Shown here: positions 14,650-20,768 of the stretch, in pieces
Layout: every line of letters starts with the position of its first letter
How positions within the stretch are numbered: the first letter of the stretch is position 1
IMG/VR virus record: IMGVR_UViG_3300047352_000637
Location: 1-20,768 of that record
Reading direction: 5' to 3' (one strand)
Length of the DNA stretch: 20,768 bases
Source: a virus
Translations under genes and position numbers: made by a program
Notes under the pieces: model-generated
What the model was told of the DNA's origin: nothing
Databases searched by the model: none
The model's input: the letters and a program-made list of their open reading frames with translations, nothing else

Positions 14650-14753
14650 TACTAGTTGTCAGTGTCTAGATAGAAATTTTTATAGAAGCGGTTACTTACT
14701 GACAGTTTCGATGGTTCCTTGACGGTTGCACAAAGTATATTACAGAAATCCCG

Positions 14754-14764
14754 ATTCAGCGAAT
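14754..14764. promoter_or_regulatory. TTCAGCGAA element, copy 2
   Basis: ATTCAGCGAAT, identical to copy 1, 6 bases beyond the repressor gene's stop and inside the leader of the 70 aa gene. On the minus strand it is followed 25 bases on by TATACTTTGTGCAA, which matches TATACTTTTGTGCAA at the same distance from copy 1. Confidence 0.35.
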
Positions 14765-14769
14765 TTTGT

Positions 14770-15117
14770 TTACTTTAATACCAAATTTTCCAGCCAATCT
14801 ATGGCTAATCGCTGGTTATCTGCTGAGAGCTTGTTGAGCGCCCTCTGAGCGCGTTCTGAACGACGGGACAGCATCAGGTCAAGGCTCGCCTCGGGCGTTA
14901 TGAGGGCGTGTGGGGACAGCCTCATAGCCTTGGCGATCTTCTCAATAGTAGATAGCGAGGGCGAGTTGCTGCCCTCACAGAGGTTGTATACGGATCTCAG
15001 AGACATCCCGCTGGCCCTGGAAAGGTCGCGGTAAGACATCTCCATCTCCTTGAGAATACGTTGCAGGTTGTTAGCAAACACTAACGTCATTTCAGAACCT
15101 TCTTTGAGGTCATTCAT
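14770..15117 (-). CDS. XRE-family (Cro/CI-type) transcriptional repressor
   Basis: 115 aa. Residues about 15-70 form the helix-turn-helix: NNLQRILKEMEMSYRDLSRASGM, SLRSVYNLCEG, then SPSLSTIEKIAKAMRLSP, the classic Cro/CI order. The remaining C-terminal part is a charged helix (LSRRSERAQRALNKLSADNQRLAIDWLE). No S24 peptidase domain, so it would not be cleaved by RecA. ATG 15117 is the outer start; ATG 15090 has a better AGAAGGT site and is an alternative. Two ACATATGT palindromes overlap its promoter, so auto-regulation is likely. It hints at a temperate lifestyle, though no integrase is in view. Confidence 0.85.
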   Translation of the reverse strand: MNDLKEGSEMTLVFANNLQRILKEMEMSYRDLSRASGMSLRSVYNLCEGSNSPSLSTIEKIAKAMRLSPHALITPEASLDLMLSRRSERAQRALNKLSADNQRLAIDWLENLVLK

Positions 15118-15147
15118 GGCAATCTCTCTGTCTCGCTACCTGTCCGT

Positions 15148-15187
15148 ACATATGTCTAGTGTAAACTTTAATGTTACATATGTAAAC
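15148..15187 (-). promoter_or_regulatory. Repressor promoter with palindromic operators
   Basis: On the minus strand TTTACA (15186-15181), a 17-base spacer and TACACT (15163-15158). The perfect palindrome TTACATATGTAA (15174-15185) covers the -35, and ACATATGT (15148-15155) covers the expected start site, with centres 28 bp apart. TGTAAAC half-sites occur twice. This is the arrangement of a self-regulated repressor. Confidence 0.6.
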
Positions 15188-15227
15188 AAAAGCGACACAT
15201 CATTTTGCACCAAAACATACGATTTTG

Positions 15228-15245
15228 GGGGCAATGCCCCTTTTT
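15228..15245 (+). terminator. Short rightward terminator hairpin
   Basis: GGGGC-AAT-GCCCC followed by TTTTT on the plus strand. It lies in the gene-free gap between two leftward genes, so it would end a rightward transcript from about 15160-15200 that holds no obvious protein. Confidence 0.45.
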
Positions 15246-15287
15246 GAGTCGAAAATATCGGGTAATTTTGGATATTCAACTTCCTCT

Positions 15288-15512
15288 CTAGCCTTTTTTG
15301 CCGCCCCCAGCCGCGAAATTTTTTGGCGTAGAACCGGTTATCTTATTGAATTTCCTATGTAAAGACTCCGCACTCACGCCCAAAACACCAGCAATATAGA
15401 AAACTGACTTGCCAGCAAGTATTTTTTGGGGGAATATTGTCTTGTAGGCCGCAGCACCGGCCCGATTGCAAAAAAGTTTAATTATTTTTGAAAATTGTTC
15501 GCTGAACGCCAC
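15288..15512 (-). CDS. Small AraC-type helix-turn-helix protein, 74 aa
   Basis: Only a GTG start (15512) is available. The C-terminal half has F-Y-I-A-G-V-L-G-V-S-A-E-S-L-H-R-K-F-N-K-I-T-G and then S-T-P-K-N-F, the AraC/XylS second helix-turn-helix signature. The N-terminal half is basic and helical. It ends in GGGKKG. The TTCAGCGAA copy 3 lies in codons 2-6. It lacks a sensor domain, so it is probably a simple regulator. Start and ribosome site are the weak points. Confidence 0.6.
   Translation of the reverse strand: MAFSEQFSKIIKLFCNRAGAAAYKTIFPQKILAGKSVFYIAGVLGVSAESLHRKFNKITGSTPKNFAAGGGKKG
15497..15507. promoter_or_regulatory. TTCAGCGAA element, copy 3
   Basis: GTTCGCTGAAC, the complement of GTTCAGCGAAC, at the start of the AraC-type regulator gene and about 45 bases before the rightward replication operon. 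Confidence 0.35.
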
Positions 15513-15552
15513 ACATGACAGGTACTATCCTGCAATCAAACGGGGGAATGGT

Positions 15553-15747
15553 GTGACATTAGAGATAAGATGGAACGAAGAAACGCAAAAATGGGAGGCC
15601 AGGCAGGAATGTGGCTATGTCGTTTGGGAGGGAGAGCTGCGGAGAGATGCGATCTTCTACTGCCGGGACCGGGAAGACGACCCAAAGGATCAAGTAGACA
15701 GGATCACCGCATACAATCGCGACGGATCTATCGCCTGGGGCAAATGA
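15553..15747 (+). CDS. Hypothetical protein opening the replication operon, 64 aa
   Basis: GTG 15553 with GGGGGA six bases upstream; the longer frame from 15466 would overlap the AraC-type gene and is less likely. Charged, with W-N-E-E-T-Q-K-W-E-A-R-Q-E-C-G-Y-V-V-W and Y-C-R-D-R-E-D-D. A small beta-type protein. Its TGA overlaps the next ATG. Confidence 0.58.
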   Translation: MTLEIRWNEETQKWEARQECGYVVWEGELRRDAIFYCRDREDDPKDQVDRITAYNRDGSIAWGK

Positions 15748-15860
15748 GAATTTTTATGTTTAAAGCGTTTACAAAAGTGCAGGACGCCGTGCAGATTGAG
15801 TACGTATCAGCCTCTCTGGCGTTGGTGACCCTCTTCCTTATTTACTCGGTGGTTGCGTGA
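15744..15860 (+). CDS. Tiny single-pass membrane protein, 38 aa
   Basis: ATGA overlap with the preceding gene and GTGA overlap with the helicase. Charged N-terminal half (MRIFMFKAFTKVQDAVQIEY) then a hydrophobic stretch (SASLALVTLFLIYSVVA). Double overlap makes it credible despite its length. It may be a coupling peptide or a membrane anchor; function unknown. Confidence 0.55.
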   Translation: MRIFMFKAFTKVQDAVQIEYVSASLALVTLFLIYSVVA

Positions 15861-16849
15861 TCCTACAAGACCTTGATCACCGCTCTATAGATGTCGCTCA
15901 GCAGCTCGCTGATCGCTCTCTGGACAACATTGCAGACCCCGACAGCCTGTATGACCGCGTACTAGAACGTCGCTCACACATCGATGTAGGCATCAAGACG
16001 CCGTGGAGCAAGCTCGACGGACTGTTTGCCATGCGTCCCGGTGAGTTGATTCTGTTTGGCGGTTACTCAGGCTCCTTTAAGAGTACGGCGGCTAACGCTA
16101 TGGCCGTGTCGGCCCTCCAGCAGGGCTACCGCGTGGGTATCGCCAGTCTGGAGATGCCTGCCGAGGATGTGGTCGAGTCAATGGCTGAGATTGCTGCCGC
16201 TAATAGGAGGCCTACTCCCGAGTGGCTGAAGGACTTCACGCAGTGGTCGAAGGATCGGCTGTTCATTTACGACAAGGTAGATGCAATCACTCCGACAGAG
16301 GCCTTGCAGATGTGTATTTGTATGCGAGCGTTCCTTGGAGCCGACCTCATCATTATCGACTGCTTATTTATGTGCGGCGTTGCGGACGATCTGGAGGCCG
16401 AGAAAAAGTTCAGCCAGCAACTGGCGGCGATAGCAAAGGCCTATAAGTGTGCCATCGTCATTTGCCACCACATGCGTAAGCCCTCAGAGGGCAACGGCGG
16501 CGAGGACAGGCTCCCTAATCGCTACTCATTTATTGGCTCTAGTCACTTGGTTAACGTGGCGTCGAGCATTGTGATTTGCTGGGCCAACAAAAAGAAGCTG
16601 TGGTGCATGAACGCAGGCCACCCCGTTGACGACGACGAAGACGGCCCCGACATCAAGATCAACGTGGCCAAGCAACGCAACGCGCAGTACGAGGGGGTCA
16701 TCGGGCTGTACATAAAGGAGAAGGCCAGGGTGTTCTGCCCTACCCCAGATAGAAAATACGATGCGGTGGATGTCAGGAAGAAGCCACCGCTAACAACCTT
16801 CGATAAGGATACTCGGCAACAACCAGCAGAGGTGCTAAGTTTTGGCTGA
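15857..16849 (+). CDS. DnaB-type replicative helicase (RecA-fold)
   Basis: 330 aa, GTG start. Core of the DnaB/Twinkle family: Walker A GGYSGSFKST at 68-77, the catalytic Glu in SLEM (97-100), Walker B with Asp in GADLIIIDC (161-169), the CHHMRKP sensor (203-209), and the conserved KQRNAQYEGVIGLYI arginine-finger region (272-286). In Walker A the residue before Lys75 is Phe instead of the usual Gly. There is no N-terminal primase or DnaB N-domain and no primase elsewhere in the window, so a primase must come from outside or the host. It unwinds DNA at the replication fork. Start region couples to the tiny membrane gene. Confidence 0.9.
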   Translation: MILQDLDHRSIDVAQQLADRSLDNIADPDSLYDRVLERRSHIDVGIKTPWSKLDGLFAMRPGELILFGGYSGSFKSTAANAMAVSALQQGYRVGIASLEMPAEDVVESMAEIAAANRRPTPEWLKDFTQWSKDRLFIYDKVDAITPTEALQMCICMRAFLGADLIIIDCLFMCGVADDLEAEKKFSQQLAAIAKAYKCAIVICHHMRKPSEGNGGEDRLPNRYSFIGSSHLVNVASSIVICWANKKKLWCMNAGHPVDDDEDGPDIKINVAKQRNAQYEGVIGLYIKEKARVFCPTPDRKYDAVDVRKKPPLTTFDKDTRQQPAEVLSFG

Positions 16850-17042
16850 CCCGTATAGAAAAGTGCATGAATTGAACCGGGACTGCGACCACGTTCTGGA
16901 TCTGTACGAGCAACGACATCGCGACGGCCTTCGCGCAGCAACGCTGATGGGCTACGTGGACAAGTGGGATGAGGTGTTTGGCGATGGCTTTTTTGCAAGG
17001 CAAACGATCAAGCGCAAAGAGAAGAGGGAGAGCAAGCAATGA
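16842..17042 (+). CDS. Hypothetical helical protein, 66 aa, TTG start
   Basis: TTG 16842 lies 8 bases inside the helicase end, with AGAGGT about ten bases upstream. Helical and charged (VHELNRDCDHVLDLYEQRHRDG), basic C-terminus (RQTIKRKEKRESKQ). Stop overlaps the next ATG as ATGA. No family recognised. Confidence 0.58.
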   Translation: MADPYRKVHELNRDCDHVLDLYEQRHRDGLRAATLMGYVDKWDEVFGDGFFARQTIKRKEKRESKQ

Positions 17043-17251
17043 AGAAGTGTTACCGCGTCTGCCAAGGAAGCTACCGACGCTGGTTCAAAAAGGAAAAGGA
17101 CGCCAAGCAGTTTGCCGCTGATCGCTATGACAAAGAGTTCGACGGCATTCCTTTCATTGAGGAGTTCGACGCTGAACACCTTATTTACAAACTAAACGAG
17201 CTGGAAGCACGGGTAGCGGGAGAAGACTCCCTCCGTCACGCAGCAGCCTAA
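17039..17251 (+). CDS. Hypothetical protein, 70 aa
   Basis: ATGA overlap with the preceding gene. Basic, aromatic N-terminus (MKKCYRVCQGSYRRWFKKEKDAK) and an acidic C-terminal helix (AEHLIYKLNELEARV). A Lys/Arg/Trp cluster suggests nucleic-acid contact, otherwise unknown. Confidence 0.58.
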   Translation: MKKCYRVCQGSYRRWFKKEKDAKQFAADRYDKEFDGIPFIEEFDAEHLIYKLNELEARVAGEDSLRHAAA

Positions 17252-17261
17252 GGAGAGATTA

Positions 17262-17360
17262 ATGGGTGGATTTATATTTATGACTGTGACCGTGATCACG
17301 GTGTCGGTGCTGGTACGCAGCGAGATGATTCGGTACTTGGAGGGCTTGGATAGTGAGTAA
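17262..17360 (+). CDS. Tiny single-pass membrane protein, 32 aa
   Basis: ATG 17262 directly follows a strong ribosome site (AAGGAGA, 17250-17256). Short hydrophobic segment (FIFMTVTVITVSVLV) then polar end (RSEMIRYLEGLDSE). Its last eight bases overlap the ribonucleotide reductase start. Real on the strength of ribosome site and junction; function unknown. Confidence 0.52.
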   Translation: MGGFIFMTVTVITVSVLVRSEMIRYLEGLDSE

Positions 17361-19254
17361 GCTTTCTGATTACCAAACTCTTATTCACGCAAGCCGTTAT
17401 GCACGTTGGCTGGACGATGAGCAGCGCCGTGAGACCTGGCCGGAAACCTGCAAGCGATACACCGACTTCTGGTTAAACAAGGAAATGATTACCGAGGCCG
17501 AAGCAAAGCGCTTAACTAAGGCTATTGAAGAGATGCATTGCATGCCCTCAATGCGCGCTATGTGGGTAGCTGGAGAGGCGCTGGATCGTGACAACGCTGC
17601 CGGGTTCAATTGTACCTATGTCGCGGTAGATCATCCCCGTAGCTTTGATGAGGCCTGCTACTTACTCTGCTGTGGCGCTGGCGTAGGATTTTCTGTCGAA
17701 CGACAGTACATCAACAAGTTGCCAGAAGTCCCAGAGGACATGGTTCCCTGTGACACCGTCATCGTGGTTGCTGACAGCAAGCAGGGTTGGGCCTCTGCTC
17801 TACGTCAACTGATCTCCCTACTCTACTCTGGTCATGTGCCGACATGGGATGTCAGCCGCGTGAGGCCAGAGGGGGCTAGGCTGAAAGTTTTCGGCGGTCG
17901 CGCAAGCGGACCCGGCCCGTTGGTGAACTTGTTCAAGCAGGTAGTGAGCATCTTCCAAGGCGCAGCAGGACGCAAACTTAACAGCGTCGAATGCTTGGAC
18001 ATCATGACCCACATTGGAGCAGCTATTGTTGTAGGGGGTGTGCGGCGCTCAGCGATGATCTCACTGTCTAACGTATCTGATGACAGGATGAGAATGGCGA
18101 AGTCAGGCGCATGGTATGACCTGCACGGCAACCGGGCGCTGGCTAACAACTCTGCCGCCTACACAGAGAAGCCTGAGTTTGCTGTCTTCCAGGCAGAGAT
18201 GAAGGCGCTGTTTGAAAGCTACTCTGGGGAGCGCGGGGTATTCAATCGCGAGGGAGCGCAGAAGAAAATTGCTGCCCACGGGAGGCGCGATCCAGATCAG
18301 GAGTTCGGTGGAAATCCTTGCCTGGAAATTCTACTCCCCAGCGGCAATGGGGGTGGCTCAGCATGCAACTTGAGCGAGGTGATCATCCGTCCCGACGACA
18401 CGCTGGCCTCTCTTAAAAAGAAGATCGAAATAGCAGCCATTTTTGGAACGCTGCAATCGACCTTAACCAACTGGCGTTATGTTCGTAAGGGTTGGATTGA
18501 CAACATAGAGCGTGAGCGACTGCTCGGCATCAGCTTCACTGGCATCTGTGATCACGTTGTGATGAGCGGCCAGGAAGGTTACGACAAGCTGGGTAAGTGG
18601 CTGCGTGAACTGCGCGACCACGCAGAGCAGGTTAATGAGCAGTGGGCAGAGCGCCTCGGTATTAACCCCTCGCATTCTGTTTCTTGCGTAAAGCCATCTG
18701 GCACTGTGAGCCAGCTCGTAGACTGCAGCAGTGGGATCCATCCACGCTACAGCAAGTATTACACCCGGCGGATAAGACAGTCGCTATCCGATCCATTAAC
18801 GAGCTTCCTTATCGACCAGGGCGTCCCGCATGAGCCATGTGTCATGCAGCCCGACAGCACGATTGTCTTCGACTTCTTTGTTGAGTCACCAGATCACAGT
18901 CTGACTGTCTCTGACATGGGAACCATTGATCAGCTAGAGCTTGCCAAGTGCTACGGCGAGAACTTCGCGACCCACACTGTCAGCGCCACTACCTATTACA
19001 CAGAAGACACTTGGTTCGATGCGTGTAGCTGGATGTGGAAGAACTGGGACAGCCTGGTCGGCATGAGTTTCCTCCCGCACGATGGGGGTAGCTATCAACA
19101 AGCGCCATATGAAGAGATCGATTTAGCCGAGTACAACCAGATCAGCATGTGCCTAGAGCCTATCGACTGGTCTTTATTACCAGACTACGAACGCGGAGAC
19201 ACGACAGAGGGAGCTAAGACCGCTGCCTGCGTCGGGGATTCTTGTGAGCTGTAA
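17353..19254 (+). CDS. nrdJ: Adenosylcobalamin-dependent (class II) ribonucleoside-triphosphate reductase
   Basis: 633 aa, GTG start with GGAGG about 10 bases upstream. Active-site residues are all in place: radical Cys323 with Asn321 and Glu325 in N-P-C-L-E, redox pair Cys87 (FNCTYV) and Cys338 (ACNLSEV), phosphate-binding P-S-G-T at 448-451, and C-terminal C-x4-C (Cys626, Cys631) that shuttles electrons from thioredoxin. The pattern is the monomeric RTPR type of Lactobacillus leichmannii, but about 100 residues shorter than that 739 aa enzyme, as in other phages. It makes dNTPs for phage replication without iron or oxygen, using B12. No thioredoxin is seen nearby. Confidence 0.95.
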   Translation: MSKLSDYQTLIHASRYARWLDDEQRRETWPETCKRYTDFWLNKEMITEAEAKRLTKAIEEMHCMPSMRAMWVAGEALDRDNAAGFNCTYVAVDHPRSFDEACYLLCCGAGVGFSVERQYINKLPEVPEDMVPCDTVIVVADSKQGWASALRQLISLLYSGHVPTWDVSRVRPEGARLKVFGGRASGPGPLVNLFKQVVSIFQGAAGRKLNSVECLDIMTHIGAAIVVGGVRRSAMISLSNVSDDRMRMAKSGAWYDLHGNRALANNSAAYTEKPEFAVFQAEMKALFESYSGERGVFNREGAQKKIAAHGRRDPDQEFGGNPCLEILLPSGNGGGSACNLSEVIIRPDDTLASLKKKIEIAAIFGTLQSTLTNWRYVRKGWIDNIERERLLGISFTGICDHVVMSGQEGYDKLGKWLRELRDHAEQVNEQWAERLGINPSHSVSCVKPSGTVSQLVDCSSGIHPRYSKYYTRRIRQSLSDPLTSFLIDQGVPHEPCVMQPDSTIVFDFFVESPDHSLTVSDMGTIDQLELAKCYGENFATHTVSATTYYTEDTWFDACSWMWKNWDSLVGMSFLPHDGGSYQQAPYEEIDLAEYNQISMCLEPIDWSLLPDYERGDTTEGAKTAACVGDSCEL

Positions 19255-19281
19255 GTATACTATTCTGCAAAGGACATCATC

Positions 19282-19755
19282 ATGACCGCATTTCTGCAAC
19301 ACGAATCAGCGCCCGAGCGATTGCTCTGGTGTACCGTCATTCACCAGGCCGTGAGAGATCTCGGCCACCCCAACTCCAACGTGCATTCGCATCAAACCAT
19401 CGCACCGCTGGAGAACAACATCTTTAAGACAGCCATGCAGCTCATCTTCTCAGGCACCGAAGATGACCACATCGCGTGGCAGTACTCAGGACTATCACCC
19501 AAGGAAATCCGATCTGACGTTATCTCCAAGATGAAGTCCGGCGAGACCGTGGGCCAGATAGGCAGCAGAGAAAGCCCTATGGGGCCGATCGACTACCGCG
19601 AAGTCAGACGCCTGGTCATGCGCGCTTATCAGCAAGCTGATTCCTTTTACGACAAGCGTGGCGAGAGAGCCTTGCAACTCTTGTTCGCACCTGATTGCCA
19701 GCTCGACATGCTCGGGCTGATTGGTGAGATCAAGTACTGGGGCAAGGAGCTGTAG
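19282..19755 (+). CDS. Hypothetical protein, 157 aa
   Basis: ATG with AAAGGA nine bases upstream, 27 bases after nrdJ. Alpha-helical, with a possible helix-turn-helix (GLSPKEIRSDVISKMKSGETVGQIG, read in two parts) and Y-R-E-V-R-R-L-V-M-R-A-Y. C-terminal helices are amphipathic. No family recognised. Its TAG overlaps the next GTG. Confidence 0.68.
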   Translation: MTAFLQHESAPERLLWCTVIHQAVRDLGHPNSNVHSHQTIAPLENNIFKTAMQLIFSGTEDDHIAWQYSGLSPKEIRSDVISKMKSGETVGQIGSRESPMGPIDYREVRRLVMRAYQQADSFYDKRGERALQLLFAPDCQLDMLGLIGEIKYWGKEL

Positions 19756-19934
19756 TGAGCTGGTTTCGGGAGGAGAAATGGCCACGCCATTACGCCGCAG
19801 AAATCATGGCAAAGGACTGCAAAGAAGAACGCAGAAAGATGTTCCAGGAAGTGCCAGAACACCTAAAGCAATTCGTGTATCTGCACTGCGAGCTGGCTGT
19901 AAGGGGGCCGCATGTCAAGCGCAAGAGAGCTTAA
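19755..19934 (+). CDS. Hypothetical protein, 59 aa
   Basis: GTG 19755 overlaps the preceding TAG as TAGTG. Charged helices (EIMAKDCKEERRKMFQEVPE) and a basic end (GPHVKRKRA). The frame continues to a TAA at 19934. The Ala/Glu-Arg-Arg-x-x-x-x-x-V-P pattern resembles short phage proteins of unknown function. Too short for the ORF cut-off but coupled on both sides. Confidence 0.6.
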   Translation: MSWFREEKWPRHYAAEIMAKDCKEERRKMFQEVPEHLKQFVYLHCELAVRGPHVKRKRA

Positions 19935-20253
19935 CAGGGAAACGCTAATTGAGTTCTTGGTGGAACGTGGATTCGACAGGGATGTCTTGACCCAGTTCTG
20001 CTCCGACTCTTGGCTGGCTGAGATCGCGGAGCGGCAGTTGTACGCCGACCCAGAGGATGACGCCGGGTTTGAGGAGGACGCCAGGGACTTACTGGACATG
20101 CGCAGCAAGGGCGACTTGCGATGCGAGATCACAGACTCGGTTGAGGAGTTTTTGAGTAACGGGGGGTCGATTGACTGGGTTGAGGAGGTAGATGTCAACG
20201 AGCCTGGAGAGGCGGGAGAAAGCTGGGCAAAGGAGCGCAGAGCTTATGAGTGA
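19912..20253 (+). CDS. Acidic hypothetical protein, 113 aa
   Basis: ATG 19912 with AAGGGGG a few bases upstream, overlapping the previous gene by 23 bases. By count it has 32 Asp/Glu against about 12 Lys/Arg, so net charge near -20, with clusters DPEDDAGFEEDARDLLD and SIDWVEEVDV. No domain recognised. Followed by the coupled acidic gene. Confidence 0.65.
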   Translation: MSSARELNRETLIEFLVERGFDRDVLTQFCSDSWLAEIAERQLYADPEDDAGFEEDARDLLDMRSKGDLRCEITDSVEEFLSNGGSIDWVEEVDVNEPGEAGESWAKERRAYE

Positions 20254-20551
20254 AATAACTGTGACGGAATACGTGCCAGACATGATTGATGGCTACGACG
20301 ACGCGATGCTGGGCTGTCACTACGTCCCAAGCGAGGAAGAGGAAGGAGTGCTGCTGCCGATAGTTATTTACAGCGGCCCTCTGCTCGCACAGATCGCGGT
20401 AGAGAGTGAGGGCATCAGTTGGGAGGACGCACTGGAGTGGGCATCAAACGTGGCCTACACCGGGGAGTTCGCAATCATCGTGATGTGGGAATACGTCGAG
20501 CTGGAGTTTGAGCTGGAGCCTAACAAGCCTCACCTCACCATCGTCCATTGA
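20246..20551 (+). CDS. Extremely acidic protein, 101 aa
   Basis: ATG 20246 overlaps the end of the previous gene; AAGGAG at 20229-20234 is the ribosome site. A longer start at 20192 is less likely. It has 21 Asp/Glu, one Lys and no Arg, so net charge close to -20, arranged as EEEE plus scattered acids along beta-like segments (LLPIVIYSGPLLAQIAV and MWEYVELEFELEP). Directly followed by a DNA methyltransferase. DNA-mimic-type proteins look like this, but the fold is not recognised. Confidence 0.65.
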   Translation: MSEITVTEYVPDMIDGYDDAMLGCHYVPSEEEEGVLLPIVIYSGPLLAQIAVESEGISWEDALEWASNVAYTGEFAIIVMWEYVELEFELEPNKPHLTIVH

Positions 20552-20768
20552 GGTACGGCAGCGTATGCAGCGGCATTGAGGCCGCAACGATGGCGTGGCA
20601 TCACATGGGTTGGGAGCCAGCTTTCTTTAGCGAGATAGATGCTTTCCCCCGAGCGGTGCTGGAACACCACTATCCACAGGTTCCGTTACACGGAGACTTC
20701 ACAACCATCACGGAGGATGAATATGGAGCAATCGACCTTCTTGTCGGAGGAACACCCTGCCAGTCATT
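20548..20768 (+). CDS. C5-cytosine DNA methyltransferase, N-terminal part
   Basis: Open frame from TTG 20548 to the window's right edge. N-terminal motif I G-S-V-C-S-G-I-E-A-A is followed by F-F-S-E-I-D (motif II acid) and then I-D-L-L-V-G-G-T-P-C-Q-S (motifs III/IV, with the catalytic Cys). This is the usual start of phage and prophage C5-MTases. The TTG overlaps the TGA of the previous gene. No restriction partner is visible; it probably protects phage DNA from host restriction or modifies host DNA. The target-recognition domain is outside the window. Confidence 0.85.
   Translation, partial: MRYGSVCSGIEAATMAWHHMGWEPAFFSEIDAFPRAVLEHHYPQVPLHGDFTTITEDEYGAIDLLVGGTPCQS

Larger units (their letters stand above)
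14516..14769. other. Gene-free leader between the repressor and the 70 aa gene
   Basis: 254 bases without a convincing gene. On the minus strand TATAAA (14683-14678) with CTGTCA upstream is a plausible promoter for the 70 aa gene. It also holds the TTCAGCGAA copy 2 and the GCTCCTG repeats described separately. Confidence 0.5.

Noticed and set aside
15466-15552. Upstream extension of the 64 aa gene
   Set aside because: The extension would run through the start of the AraC-type gene and its operator; the GTG at 15553 has the GGGGGA site.
19259-19271. ACTATTCTGCAAA, an exact 13-bp repeat with 14530-14542
   Set aside because: In a window of this size a few exact 13-bp matches are expected by chance; no further similarity extends on either side.
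19721-19948. 75 aa plus-strand ORF
   Set aside because: It covers the 59 aa gene in another frame and lacks the TAGTG coupling and ribosome site.

Overview
The window is a stretch of a tailed double-stranded DNA bacteriophage or prophage. It holds a complete head-assembly module, a replication and nucleotide-metabolism module, and a small regulatory block between them. Leaderless Shine-Dalgarno-type genes, DnaB-like helicase, class II ribonucleotide reductase and two sites resembling Fur boxes suggest a Gram-negative, probably gammaproteobacterial, host. The large modular tail-type proteins resemble those of marine phages, but that is inference. Neither end of the phage is in view: a virion gene runs off the left edge and a DNA methyltransferase runs off the right edge. 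No integrase, DNA polymerase, primase, endolysin or tRNA gene is visible.

Region 1 to 11050 is one leftward (minus-strand) late operon. In transcription order it holds: a small helix-turn-helix-like protein, a probable small terminase, two tiny membrane proteins, large terminase, portal, a coiled-coil protein, scaffold, SU10-type (DUF5309) major capsid protein, a hairpin terminator, a zinc-ribbon-like protein, two small basic proteins, and two large modular virion proteins that share repeated domains. Most junctions are ATGA or TAATG overlaps, so translation is probably coupled along the operon.

Region 11051 to 11203 is a divergent promoter region. Region 11204 to 13652 is a rightward, visibly A+T-richer block of seven small early genes of unknown function. 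It includes a cysteine-rich protein resembling the phage Gene product 88 family, and it ends in a strong bidirectional terminator.

Region 13700 to 15512 is a leftward regulatory block: a coupled pair (68 aa soluble and 40 aa membrane protein) behind a Fur-like site, a 70 aa protein, an XRE-family repressor with palindromic operators over its own promoter, and a small AraC-type helix-turn-helix protein. A recurring 9-bp element (TTCAGCGAA) sits at three regulatory positions and may be a shared operator.

Region 15553 to 20768 is a rightward, tightly overlapping replication operon. It holds small proteins, a DnaB-type helicase, an adenosylcobalamin-dependent (class II) ribonucleotide reductase, several unknown proteins, and the start of a C5-cytosine DNA methyltransferase. 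Two very acidic small proteins lie immediately before the methyltransferase; one has 21 acidic residues and a single basic one. They are the best candidates for an undescribed function, such as DNA mimicry or anti-restriction.

Several real genes are shorter than the usual ORF cut-off (29 to 59 aa). They were found by following overlapping stop/start junctions, and they include five predicted single-pass membrane proteins of 29 to 40 aa.
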